Below, piece by piece: positions 11,082-21,523 of a DNA stretch of 33,705 nt. The translations under genes and the position numbers were made by a program. The stretch comes from Bigelowiella natans CCMP2755 (taxonomy: Eukaryota; Cercozoa; Chlorarachniophyceae). Where the stretch lies: positions 1 through 33,705 of the forward strand of contig ADNK01002322.1 of the NCBI GenBank assembly GCA_000320545.1, written 5' to 3'. Within the stretch, counting starts at the first letter, position 1; every line of letters begins with the position of its first letter. The notes under the pieces are model-generated. The model ran no database searches, was not told the DNA's origin, and saw nothing but the letters and a program-made list of their open reading frames with translations.

Positions 11082-13282
11082 CCAAGCACAAACGCCAAAA
11101 TTATACCTCTTCCTTGCTGGCCTGGATCTCGTTTTTCATCGCCTGCAGCTTGAGCTCGACATTAGAGCTGACATCTCCGCTCAGATGATTTCCCGTCGCG
11201 AACTTGTCTACAGCACCTGTGACACGGCTGTCAAGCGTACTCAACTGCTCCTTAAGAGTGCCTGTGGTCTCCCGCATGCTTTTATATAGGCTCTCCATTC
11301 GCTGTGAGAAACAACAACGAGAGGGATGGAGAAGGATGAATCTTGCTTTTTTTTTAGTATGTTCTCCCGCATACACATTCCCGGGTGTGCGACGATGCAA
11401 ACTGAGAACCGATTCTCCCGAAGGAGAGTCCGCGCTTATCATCTCGCGTAATAGCGTGAGGCACCACGGTGGCATACATGTACTCGATCCCCCATTAAAT
11501 TACATCGTGCAACGGGTAAAAGGGATGCATGTATGCATACTCAATTTGAAAATTGAAGAGTATCACACGCTCCGTCATGCCAACAGCCACTACCTGATCA
11601 ATAGACGCAGAAGTCCTGCTGGCTTGGCTTTGCATCGCTTCTGAAACCTTAACGTCAATCTTCGTAGATATGGTCGACGTCAGAGAACTCAAGCGCTTCT
11701 CCAGCATCTCAATGCCCTGCTTGTGCCCAGCAACCTTGAGTTTGGTCTCTAGGTCTTTGAGTTTGGTCTCTAGGTCTGAATTATAGTTGCTCGCTAATCG
11801 TTGCGTCGCCTGGACCTGTGGGGAAAGGAAGGGGGGGGAAGGGAGGGGAAGGGGGGGGGGGGGAGCAAAGGAAGTGTTTCAGAAGTTACATGGTTCTTAA
11901 CAGCGTCAAGTTCATAATGACTTCGGTGGTACGATACATTTGCAGATTATAAATCATCGATGAAGGCACGAGGCAGATAATATGCGTTGAATACGACCTC
12001 TCACTCACCAATGCCACCCACACAAATATAGTGACACACGCACCCGTACACCCGAGGGGAGATCAGCGGGTGGGGGTAAAGAGGGGAAGATTATACTCTT
12101 CGATAAAATTACCCAAGAATGCGCGTCTACGTTCTCTCCTCTCAACGACTAGTAACTAACTAAAAATGAAGAATCCACCTCGTCGCCGTGCGATTTTTGA
12201 GCCGCGTCGAACTTGGTGAGCTTACTGTGCATGAGGTTCTCAAACTTCTGCAAGTCCCTCGTTATCTTGCTTCTCTCCCTCTCTCCCTTCTCTTTTAAGG
12301 CCTCCGTGCTCCGCTCCAGGCTGTCAAGCTGATGGAAGCACGGCATGGGGAGGGGGGGGGGGGAGGGCAATATATTAGTGGCGGCGACATAGTAGAATAT
12401 ACGCTAGCATATCTGGAACGGACGCTGCGAGAATCGGCAGACAAATCATAACTATTTACCTGTTTCTGCCTGGTATGCATATCCACACGTAGCTCGTGGC
12501 CTAGCTCCTCCACCTTGCGCTTACAATCGACGATACTCTCGCCACGCTTCGATGATTCACTGAGTGCAGCCTCTAACTTCTTCCGGTCCGCCTCTCTTCC
12601 CATCTCTGCCTTCCGAGCCAGTGCCACTGCCTCCTGGGCTTGCGACTCTGACTTTTCAGCGCGGAGAGAAAGCTTATCCACTGCTAATCTAAGCTCGCCG
12701 ACCCGTTCCTCCACCAGCTTCTGCAGCTGCTCGCGCTATGTGATGGTTGGAGGGGAGAGGGATATATAAGGGGGGGAAGGGGGGGTTGCGTTGGAAGGTA
12801 AGTTAGTACGCGATTCGGCTTTTCGGTTATGATTCTCTACCCCGTGTTGGGGAAAAACTGCTACATTGTGTACGGAATTCAACTGGAAGATCGTTTCTAT
12901 TTTCATTTGCAACCTCTATTTTATCTGCCTCCTGTGCCTTGTGCTGATGGGCAAGGTTCTCATCGACAACAGAGTGAAGCTCCACGAGCGTCGTATTGAG
13001 ACGCACGTGCTCCTCCGATATGTCTCGCACCGAAGCAAGCAGATTTCGTTCGGTGCTCTTCTTCAGCTCCTGCAGCTGCTCCTCAAACTGCTCCTCCACC
13101 GCCTCTTGACGCTTCTTCTGCATTTGCATCATTTGTCGGATCTGTGTGCACAATATACTTGTGCTTAGCTTTTTGAATCTTACCTACGCGAGACAACCAG
13201 GCCCCCTCCCTCCCTCCCTTTAAAAAAAAAAAACTCCAAGAAATCTCTATTCTCGGAGCATAGTCTCCACAACAAACATAAG

Positions 13283-13351
<69 letters not shown>

Positions 13352-14022
13352 GCTGTGCTACTTCCCCTTCCCCCCCCTCCCCCCTTCTATCCTCTACCAT
13401 ACCTTCTCGTCAAATTCGAGGGACTGCTGCTCGTGACTGGTTCGCGTGGAGCTCTGCAGTGCTCTTAGCTCTGAGGAGAGACGGTCCACGGTGCTTTGCA
13501 GCCGCTCGATAGCGTCCCCAGTACTGGCGTTTCGAGTCTTCTCATCGTGGGATATTCGGCTGATATTCAGCTCGTTCTGCTCTATTTTCCCAGCAAGATC
13601 AGCAAAGTCGTGCTCCGAGAATTTGGAGGCCGCGGCCTGGCACTGCTTCAGGTCTACGTTCATCCCGTTCACCTTCTGTGCGACGCGGTCGATGCTCATA
13701 GCTTGCTCTCTAATCCCATTTCTATTGCGCTCTCCTTCCCTCTTAACCTGCGTGATCTGAGCGGAGATGCGCTGGTGGAGCTGGTTGGAATCTTCCACCG
13801 TGTTGGCCAGTTTCAGTTTAAGCTGTGCTTCGAGATCGTTGCTGGACGGGCCAGAGGGGGGGGAGGGAGATGGGGGAGGAGCACACAGTGGCGATTTTGT
13901 TCCAGGTATTGTATTGAAACTTATGTTCGATGATTCCAGGTACAGTCGGCGCAATAGTATTTAAAGGCGCGATTTTCAAGCACAACACACGCACGCACAC
14001 AGCGAACATACAATATAAATTT

Positions 14023-14068
<46 letters not shown>

Positions 14069-14773
14069 GTGTGTGCCTCGTATAATAAGATATATGATTT
14101 AGAAGATATGAATGTATGGATATACGCATTCTGCTGTTCTGTTTCCTTTTACCTATTCGATCGGATTATGCGGAGCATGTCCTCTCGAAGATTCTCGATT
14201 CGCTTCACAGCGTTCTTGAATGCCCCCTCTATATCGCCTACCATGCGTTCGCGGAACGCCGATGAGTCGCTCTCAACCTACATGTGAAACGGTTGCACTC
14301 ATATTACGATTACTGTGCGTAGCACATAATAAGCTGCTGCCTCTTCACATTGTGCATCACCGCACCACCTTATCGAGCCGAATACTCAGCTCCGTGTCTT
14401 TTGGGAAAGAAGCGGCGATAGCCCCCCTTGCGCTTGAGGGAGGCTTTTCGTACCACGCTTCCATTGGAGCCAGAGGGGGGGCGGATTGGTTGTAAGCTTG
14501 TCGCTGGAAGCTCTTCGTTGGGGCTGGGGATACTGGCAGCTGCCGTTCTCGGTAAAACCCACCTTTGGGTGTTAAAAGAATCGCCGTTAATTTTTCGTTC
14601 TCCGCTTTCGTTTCAATGATGTGATTCTCGCGTTTTTCCTTTTCTTTTTTTTTTTCAAAGCTAGAGATACCACGTAACAATGCACATCTAAAAGATACGC
14701 TATGCCTAGTTGGAACTCCGAAACAATACTCACACCTCCCCCCCCACAACACACACAAATTATGTATATAAGA

Positions 14774-14805
<32 letters not shown>

Positions 14806-15114
14806 GGTGGGTAGGTGGGGTCTGTACGTGTCCACATTCATAGTGTGCATTTTATGAGTCCACATGTGAATACATGCAACCCACGTATCATCACTGAACA
14901 GGAACAGCAACCCACCGCTGCTCATCCGAGGAGAGGCGATAGATTCGTTAAGGACGGTAGAGGTCATGCGCAGGTCATTCTGGGTGTCCATCGCGGCTTC
15001 GGACGGCTCGTCGATTTTGTAGTTGAGGTGCTTCTCGGTCTCACTCAACAAGTAGCTCATGGTGTTCTTGAACTCGCCATACCTCCGCCTCGATGGCGAA
15101 GCAGTGCCGTGCAT
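8757..15114 (-). CDS. Large coiled-coil protein with acidic/low-complexity C-terminus (15 exons)
   Basis: Fifteen exons join in phase to about 1,219 residues: 15114–14916, 14643–14369, 14277–14153, 13841–13403, 13141–12914, 12735–12460, 12328–12179, 11815–11594, 11301–11107, 10940–10741, 10667–10490, 10367–10183, 9997–9301, 9197–9110 and 8959–8757. The start MHGTASPSRRRYGEFKN is the first Met of the first exon. From about residue 160 to 890 the product is almost continuous coiled coil (for example LQELKKSTERNLLASVRDI, RVGELRLAVDKLSLRAEKSE). Then come about 230 residues rich in Lys, Glu, Ser and Pro (NNKKKPPPSPP) and a very acidic end (SDWDEDEDEDAGGD; DSDDDGELF). This suggests a cytoskeletal, centrosomal/basal-body or scaffold protein, but no family is recognised. 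The final exon may instead splice at a GTGAGT near 8764. Exon 10 was started at 10940 rather than at an upstream AG because only that choice keeps phase. The exon 12–13 junction is the weakest. Confidence 0.8.
11044..11080. repeat. (CA)n microsatellite in intron
   Basis: Uninterrupted CA repeat (GT on the coding strand) in the intron between exons 9 and 10 of the large coiled-coil gene. Confidence 0.95.
11736..11777 (-). repeat. Perfect 21-bp tandem duplication encoding a duplicated heptad
   Basis: Two identical 21-base units lie back to back in exon 8 of the coiled-coil gene. On the coding strand they give DLETKLK twice, exactly one coiled-coil heptad, so the heptad register is unbroken. 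The perfect identity points to a recent slippage event. Confidence 0.95.
13285..13348. repeat. Compound (CA)n(TA)n microsatellite in intron
   Basis: CA repeat passing directly into a TA repeat in the intron between exons 4 and 5 of the large coiled-coil gene. On the coding strand it reads (TA)n then (TG)n. Confidence 0.95.
14026..14065. repeat. (TA)n microsatellite in intron
   Basis: TA repeat in the intron between exons 3 and 4 of the large coiled-coil gene. Confidence 0.95.
14774..14812. repeat. (GT)n(GGGT)n microsatellite in intron
   Basis: GT repeat followed by GGGT units in the intron between exons 1 and 2 of the large coiled-coil gene. Confidence 0.9.
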
Positions 15115-15755
15115 GCCTTGCTGTGCTATGCGCCTAGCGCTCCCTTTTTAAAGCAGCACCTGAGAGAGTGTTGCTGAGTGAAATTCGACGCGATTTGTAG
15201 TTCCATAATCACTCGGAACTGATCTTAGGATGCTTCATAATTCCCGTAAAGCATCATTCCTACCATACTCTACAATGCCTTGTCTTTCTAAATTCCCACA
15301 CCCTCCTCACACCCCCCCCCCCCTCCCCCCACTTTGCTGCCCCTTCCCCTCATGCAACCGAAAACCAGCAAGATCTAACTGACAATCTCGTCTGCACACA
15401 ACAGCTGGATCTGCAGCCTGTCCTGCGGTTTGCTATTGAGATTTTGTTGCAAAAATCGTAATTCAGTGTTGTCGCGGGGATAAAATCGAAGCGATAATCA
15501 AACAATCGGAGTGCCAACCGCGCCCATGTAGCCGGTAACCGAAAAGCAGCGTCTTGCATCGGAACGACTTTCCTGCTTTCCTGAGGTTGACTTAGGACAT
15601 TTTACCCGGGATATTTCCTCTAGTAAAACGCGTCTAAGACAGCGAATTCGCTCCGATTACAGGGACGGTTGTAGGGGGATTATGGAAAAACAAATGTTGA
15701 GATTCAAACCGCAAATTTCGTAACAATTCTGACAGAGAAACTCCATTCTTCGAGC
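15115..15755. promoter_or_regulatory. Divergent promoter region between coiled-coil and carrier genes
   Basis: This 641-base spacer lies between the start codons of the minus-strand coiled-coil gene and the plus-strand mitochondrial carrier gene, so it must hold both 5' regions. It contains a C-rich tract near 15313–15329 and no convincing exon. No specific promoter element can be named. Confidence 0.45.
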
Positions 15756-16797
15756 ATGGCCGCGTCGAGGCCAGGCTCGTCGACGTCGCCAGCGCCGACG
15801 GCCCCCCACCCCCGGAACAGCCCAGGCAGCATGAACACTGCGACGAGGAGTATGGCAGCTGGAGCATTAGCTGGAGCGTGCGAGGCAACTGCAACTTGTC
15901 CGCTCGACACGATCAAGGTTTCTTTTCTTTCGTCGGGTAGGGAGGGGGGAGATACTGAGGATGCCTGGCCTCTCCAGGTTAGGATGCAGGCCGAATTGAC
16001 GGGGGGGAGGAATAGGGCTGGCATCTTGAGAACAGGTATTGGAAGTGTTTGCGACTATATCGCCTCAAAGCTGTTCTCAGAATGGCATTCCTGGGAATAC
16101 AACTAGGCATATCGATCGCACGCAACGAAGGGTTCCTAGCTCTTTGGAAGGGATGGACCCCTCTTGTTCTGGGAGTAATGGTAAACCGATACCATTGTCA
16201 TCTCCGCTCACCAAACTCGAATAGATCGTGGCATCCTGCCCGAATAATATGTGAGAATGAAAGCTGATATACTTCTCTGATGCAACTTGTTGTGGGGTGA
16301 CGTGACACCTGGATGGGGGGCAAAGATTAAGAAGGCAATTCGATTTTCTAGCTTCTCGAAGTTCAAAGCGGCATTTTCAAATAAGGTAGCACCCAACAGC
16401 GGTCTTGTCGTGGTGCATAATCATGTTGCAAGCAGCCTAGTCTCTTCTGTCCTGTTTATCACCTCTGTTCGTGTTGACCCATGCTCATATGGGCGCGCCG
16501 CCTGGCCATCGTCGCTTCGGAAGGAGGGTAAGTTATCCAGTCCTATGACATTTCTCGGAGGCATGCTCGCAGGCTGTATAGAGACTCTCACAGGTGCGTG
16601 CTGGTACATAGAGCGCCTATTTAGAGAAGACTATGCGCGTATACGTAAATGGATGTGTGCGCGCTGGTGGAAAGTGTGGTATTGGCATGCACGCTTTGTC
16701 GCTGTTGAGCCCCTTGAATTTAAATGCTGCCAGTTGTCACCCCCTCTGAGATGGTCAAGATTCGCATGCAGACAGCACAAGGTTAAAACGCATGTTT

Positions 16798-16837
<40 letters not shown>

Positions 16838-17078
16838 GAAAGGGGGAGGGGTTAGCAGAGAGAAGGCCATTTGCGATAGCACCATACACGGACTTCGTTT
16901 TTCCTTCTACAATACGCTTTAGGAAAGACCTCTGGGGCTTTGTCGTCGTCGTCGGTCTTCACGGTGATACGACACATAGTACAGACCGAGGTACTTTCTT
17001 CCAACCACAGCCTTTCCATGATGATGATGAAGAGGATGAAGATTTCAATATACCTCTGCAAAGATTCTCTTTAAACTT

Positions 17079-17124
<46 letters not shown>

Positions 17125-18008
17125 TGTGTGTTTCTCTCTCTTCGACTCTTCCGATTAAGCGCAACAGTGTTCCCTTCATAGCTCCACGTTCTATTTCAAT
17201 ACACGTCCTCACTCGTCTTATCTCCACAGGGCGTAGGATCTCTCTACAAAGGAATGGCGCCCACCCTGGTGCGACAGACGACCAATCAAGGTATAGTGTT
17301 TTTCGATGCATACACACCTCTTTGCCGCCTTTCCCCCGATGTGTGTTGACGATTCACAATTATCATACTGAGACTGTCAATCTGACTTATGATTCATCAC
17401 CAGGTTGCCGATTTCTCATGTATGGCCGTGTAATGGATGAAATGCGCCAACGCGACGCCGAAAATAAAAGAAGGTCGCCCACGGATGAAGATGCAACCTA
17501 ATGATGGCAGAATACGTGTTGTGTAGATATGCTTGTGTGTGTCTGTGTGTCTGTGTGTCTGTGTGTCTGTGTGTCTGTCTGTGTGTGTGTGTGTGTGATA
17601 TGCACATTTCTGGTAAGTCTTCTGCAAATTACCTATGCATTTAAGCTTGTACTGATTCATACGACACGTATCAATTAATGGTGGTGATCATTATGATATG
17701 CAGATACTGGCACTCATTCTTGGCCGGAGGGATTGCAGGCGGAGTCAATGTGTATATTAACACCCCCGCTGATGTAGTAAAAACTAGGATGCAGAATCAA
17801 GTCAGCAATCTTCGGGTCGCGACGACTCATATAGATGCTACGACCTCCGCGCCACCGAAGGTACCTGCTGCTGGGGTGAATGCTGTTTGTATGATTGGGG
17901 GTTGTGCGGTTGGAAGGTGTAGCGTTTTTCTCTCGCAGTTTTCTTTTTGACTGTCTATACATTAGTCCGATTTGTCAAATGATCTACTTGAGCAACACAT
18001 ATTATGTG

Positions 18009-18065
<57 letters not shown>

Positions 18066-18332
18066 GTTTGTGTTTGTGTGTGTGAGTATTCGCGAGGATA
18101 TCATGCATTGATTTACTTCTTGTCGTTGCTTACTCTTTCTCATGGATATATTTTTACCTTTTAGATGATTTACACTTCGAGCTGGGACTGTTTGATAAGA
18201 ACGGCACGAAATGAAGGCGTCCTGGCCTTGTGGAAAGGTTCTAAAGCGCGCGTAGTTCGATTAGTACCGGGCCAGGCGATAACCTTCGGCGCATTTGGTT
18301 TCTTTGAAAGTTTTCTTAGCAGACATATTTAG
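15756..18332 (+). CDS. SFC1: Mitochondrial carrier (SLC25), succinate–fumarate type
   Basis: Eleven exons (15756–15917, 15978–16035, 16107–16180, 16326–16385, 16524–16593, 16734–16781, 16923–16990, 17230–17290, 17404–17473, 17704–17860, 18165–18332) give a complete 331-residue protein. All three carrier signatures are present: CPLDTIKVRMQ, VTPSEMVKIRMQ and NTPADVVKTRMQ, each followed by an EG..LWKG or EGVGSLYKG block. IKKAIRFSSF, RQTTNQGCRF and RLVPGQAITF match the corresponding blocks of yeast Sfc1/Acr1, so the likely job is exchange of succinate for fumarate (or similar organic acids) across the mitochondrial inner membrane. An Ala/Ser/Pro/Thr-rich N-terminus of about 30 residues precedes repeat 1. 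The second exon's acceptor at 16107 was chosen because it restores the family spacing before ARNEGFLALWKG. The donor at 17474 (GTCGCC) is weak but keeps phase. Carrier family is certain; the substrate is inferred. Confidence 0.93.
16801..16834. repeat. (GA)n microsatellite in intron
   Basis: GA repeat in the intron between exons 6 and 7 of the carrier gene. Confidence 0.95.
17085..17121. repeat. (CT)n microsatellite in intron
   Basis: CT repeat in the intron between exons 7 and 8 of the carrier gene. Confidence 0.95.
17534..17598. repeat. (GT)n/(GTCT)n microsatellite in intron
   Basis: GT repeat regularly interrupted by TCTG units in the intron before the exon that starts carrier repeat 3. 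Confidence 0.9.
18021..18061. repeat. (TA)n microsatellite in intron
   Basis: TA repeat in the last intron of the carrier gene, followed by a short GTTTGT/GT tract. Confidence 0.95.
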
Positions 18333-19215
18333 CCAGCAAGTAGTGTCCATTACACTGTAAGAATGTATAGTTTGAACTTGTAAGACGGATTTAATCAATC
18401 AAATTAAATTTGTTCAATGCTAGAATGGTTATAGGGACTACATAGTCCATATACGTATGGTCATCCTTATGTAGCTTGTAATGATATGGTTAAATCTTTT
18501 CAATCGCTTGTGCAAAGCATAAATCATCGCTGCCTACGTGGCTGCGCATGAATGCTATATAGACGGCATGATGCACTGCACAATAAACACACTATGTCTA
18601 TTATAATGTGTGCATGTGAGCATGTAAGGCATAAGCTAGTAGCCCTCCTACGCACACGCATAGCTGCGTAGCCATGCGCGTATTTATTGAGACCATTATG
18701 ACCTTGCGTTACCCGCCGGCTGCACGCACACACGTGACAACAAACTGCGATCCTCACTGCGCTCACGCCCACTCTACGCTACACAGTATATATCACAAAC
18801 TATCTAGCTATGCTTAGTTATTCATGCATTTATTTGTCTAAAATAGTTATGAAAGACACCGCGACGTGCATTGTTGTCATGGTGTGCGATATGTGCTGAA
18901 TTTATTGCGCCTATCAATTCATGTCGAAAACTATAATAAAAACATAGACAGGCTGTTGCAAATCAAGGCAAAGGAGCATATCCGCAAAGCAAACAAGATT
19001 GAATTCTATGTTATACGATACATTAGACGAACGCCAAGCATGTTCTATGATCGTTTCAGGATATGTGTTTTAGCCTGCTTTGCTCTACCCCGAGTTTGTT
19101 TTTTGGCCTGTAAAAATTGACACATGTGTGAGAGCTTGAGATCAGGAAGATGCCTGCTCCAATTAAGACCACCTATCCACACGCTCTCTGCATGCATCAT
19201 AAATCTGTAATCAAC
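18333..19215. other. Convergent 3' intergenic spacer, no gene seen
   Basis: This spacer lies between the carrier stop and the last supported AP-3 sigma exon. The true 3' end of the sigma gene probably lies inside it. An open frame at 18866–19120 has no recognisable features. TGCA-type words recur, as in the other convergent spacers. Confidence 0.5.
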
Positions 19216-19980
19216 CTGTAAGTTCCCATTGACGGCATGGAGAATCTGTTTCAGGCTGGTAGCAAACAGCAGCAGTTAATACCGGTGGTGGGTGTGGGTT
19301 TGAATATAACCTAAGATTTCCTACTCATTCCATGCCTCACTCTTTCCCCCACATGCAACGTTGTCACGCAAGCAGCTACTTCTACGCACCTTGTCTCCAG
19401 CACCATTCCTCCCATCACTATTTCATCCAGAATGTAGTTCACCTTCGCATAGAGAGCAAAAAACACAATCATTCCAGGCGGTGTGCGGTGTGGTTGATGG
19501 GAATTCATCTTGTATCTTGCGACGGCTTGGTAATACGCATGGGTGAGCGGCGCCCAAGCGCAACGACCTTATCGGCGTAGAAGATGAGGTCAAGCTCGCA
19601 CACATTCTCGAAGCATTTGTCTAAGGCCTCCACGAAGACTTGAATCAGGTCGAGAACCTGCATGGTGTTTTGTTTTACGTCAGCACATCCATCCCCCCAT
19701 GATCTCGCGAGCGGCGTGTGCTAACAACAGGGAGAATGGCGCATGCAACAGGTTCAAGTGAGTGACCCACCCCCAGTTCGCTCTCTGAAGCATCGACTGC
19801 AAAGACGAAGTACAGCGTAGCGTAGTGCCGGTAGATGAGCTTGATGTCCTTGCCCCAGGAACCGCTGCCCTCTAGAAAGTTGCAGACCCTAATTGTATAT
19901 ACAAGAGGTTGCTCAAGAGAAGAATCAAAGTAGAAGAGAACGGTGGGATTTTGCAGGAATGGAAGCTCTCTCTCACCCCA

Positions 19981-20021
<41 letters not shown>

Positions 20022-20661
20022 ACACACACACACACACACACGCGCGCGCGCACGCACCCAGACATATACGAATACTGATTAATTAATGTAGACTTTAAGG
20101 ATACAGCCCTTTTTAGGTGGCTCGCAACCCATATTGCTCTCACGGGCCTGTCTGTCATCTACTTCCTACCTATCAGAGCGTTTCGAGAGTAGTTGAAAGC
20201 ATTCCTGAATGATCTTCTTCTGGTCATTGAATGCCTGCGCGGGTAAAAATATGGAAAGGATAGTAGCTGGTCAATTAATAATCATTTATGATACTGAGCG
20301 CATGCAAATCACTAAACTTAGTCGGTGCATGTAACAGAAATTCCCTCAGGACACCCTAATTCAAATGTGATCTAAGCATCTCTATGTTCTCTCAGGATTA
20401 AATTTATGCTTCTTATTGTTGAAAGGCCTTTGTCCGAAATGTTTTTGTGATGTAAACGTTCTGGCTTGAACAAAGGAAGCAACAGGAGAACTTCGCAAAC
20501 AGGCGACACGATGGCGTCATCTCACCCACCGGCTTATTGTAGAATCTAGCCAAACGCGCCTGTCCATAGTTGTTGATCTACACATGTGAAAAAGCAAATT
20601 TGAAGCTGTAGTCTTCTGTAAATCACATTGTGGCGCTTACTATGAGGATCGCCTCTATCAT
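19216..20661 (-). CDS. AP3S: AP-3 adaptor complex sigma subunit
   Basis: The small sigma chain of the AP-3 complex helps sort cargo from endosomes or Golgi to lysosome-like organelles and vacuoles. Exons 20661–20641, 20577–20530, 20234–20170, 19888–19771, 19657–19568, 19442–19390 and 19255–19216 join in phase. They give the sigma-adaptin order: MIEAILI, INNYGQARLARFYNKP, QKKIIQECFQLLSKRSD, VCNFLEG, KLIYRHYATLYFVFAVDASE, LDLIQVFVEALDKCFENVCE, LDLIFYADK, and VNYILDEIVMGGMVLET. CNFLE and YKHYA/YRHYATLYFV are typical of sigma-3 chains. Supported length is 145 residues; the short C-terminal tail after LKQILHAVNGNLQ is unresolved and may read on or splice again below 19216. The first exon encodes only seven residues. 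Confidence 0.93.
19984..20056. repeat. Compound (CT)n(CA)n(CG)n microsatellite in intron
   Basis: CT repeat, then CA repeat, then CG repeat, in the intron between the third and fourth AP-3 sigma exons. Confidence 0.95.
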
Positions 20662-21034
20662 CGTGAGGGGGGTGGCACGAAGGCTCGGGTCTGAGAAGAC
20701 TCAGATTTATAAGATCTTCAGTAAAAAAAGTAAATTGAATATTGCAGAGCGGATAGCACAATTTTTGTAATAATTCAAGGTCTCACTTCATAAAAAAGCA
20801 TTGATCTTGAAAAAGACGATTCAGAAGATGCCAAATTACACCTCAGAACTTTCGGCCATTTCTCCGGAGACTACAAGAGATTCCACTCTTTGGAAATTTC
20901 CTGAAAACCGTCATTTCGCTATGAAAATCCGGGATTAGATTTGCGTCGGGTCACAGCCTTCGATTGGAGCATGCAGGCAAGAAAGAGAGGGAGGAATGGC
21001 TAGAATGCCATTCTTGATTCCTTCGGGTTTTACT

Positions 21035-21123
21035 AGTTAGTCCTCACTAAAGTTAGTTCGAGGTACTGCGTTTCGTTTCACTGCAAATGTCTTGTCACAT
21101 TTTGGAAATGCAGTTCATTGTCA
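21035..21123. repeat. Imperfect ~88-bp repeat, copy 1
   Basis: Shares with copy 2 the blocks AGTTCGAGG, ACTGC.TTTCG, and ACATTTTGGAA.TGCAGTTC in the same order and spacing. Confidence 0.75.
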
Positions 21124-21261
21124 TTGTTCTCATTGTTCTCGTGCACGTGGAGCAGAACTTGGCACGTCTGGATCCCTTCGATGCAAACGTCTTGCAAGAC
21201 ACTTGATAATAGACACAGTAATATTATGTATAGTATATATATGGTATTACATGTCTACAAT

Positions 21262-21366
21262 CTTGCAATGCGTTTCGTGCTTTGCAAGTGCCTTGCAACA
21301 CTTTGGAAACGTAGTTTTTCATTGTCATCTTTGTCTTTGTCTTTGCAACACTTTGGAAATGTGGTC
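21262..21366. repeat. Partial, degenerate copies of the ~88-bp repeat
   Basis: Two truncated copies (about 21262–21327 and 21342–21366) keep the GCGTTTCG, TTTGCAAG and TTGCAACACTTTGGAAA blocks but lack the 5' half of the unit. Confidence 0.6.
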
Positions 21367-21433
21367 AACACAACATTGCTAGTGTCCATTGTCAATCATC
21401 ACGTTCATCTGTTCATCGCGTTCGATTCAAGTG

Positions 21434-21523
21434 CAAGTCAGTCGTCACTGAAGCTAGTTCGAGGCACTGCATTTCGCACTTTGCAAGCATCGTGCAACAT
21501 TTTGGAAGTGCAGTTCTTCATCA
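21434..21523. repeat. Imperfect ~88-bp repeat, copy 2
   Basis: Aligns over its full length with copy 1 at 21035 with scattered substitutions and one single-base length difference, about 400 bases downstream. Confidence 0.75.

Noticed and set aside
16036-16106. Alternative acceptor at 16071 adding AVLRMAFLGIQLG to the carrier
   Set aside because: It is in phase but inserts 12 residues where SFC1-type carriers have none; the acceptor at 16106 restores family spacing.
18866-19120. 84-codon open frame on the plus strand
   Set aside because: No recognisable motif, no splice partners, and it overlaps the probable 3' end of AP-3 sigma on the other strand.
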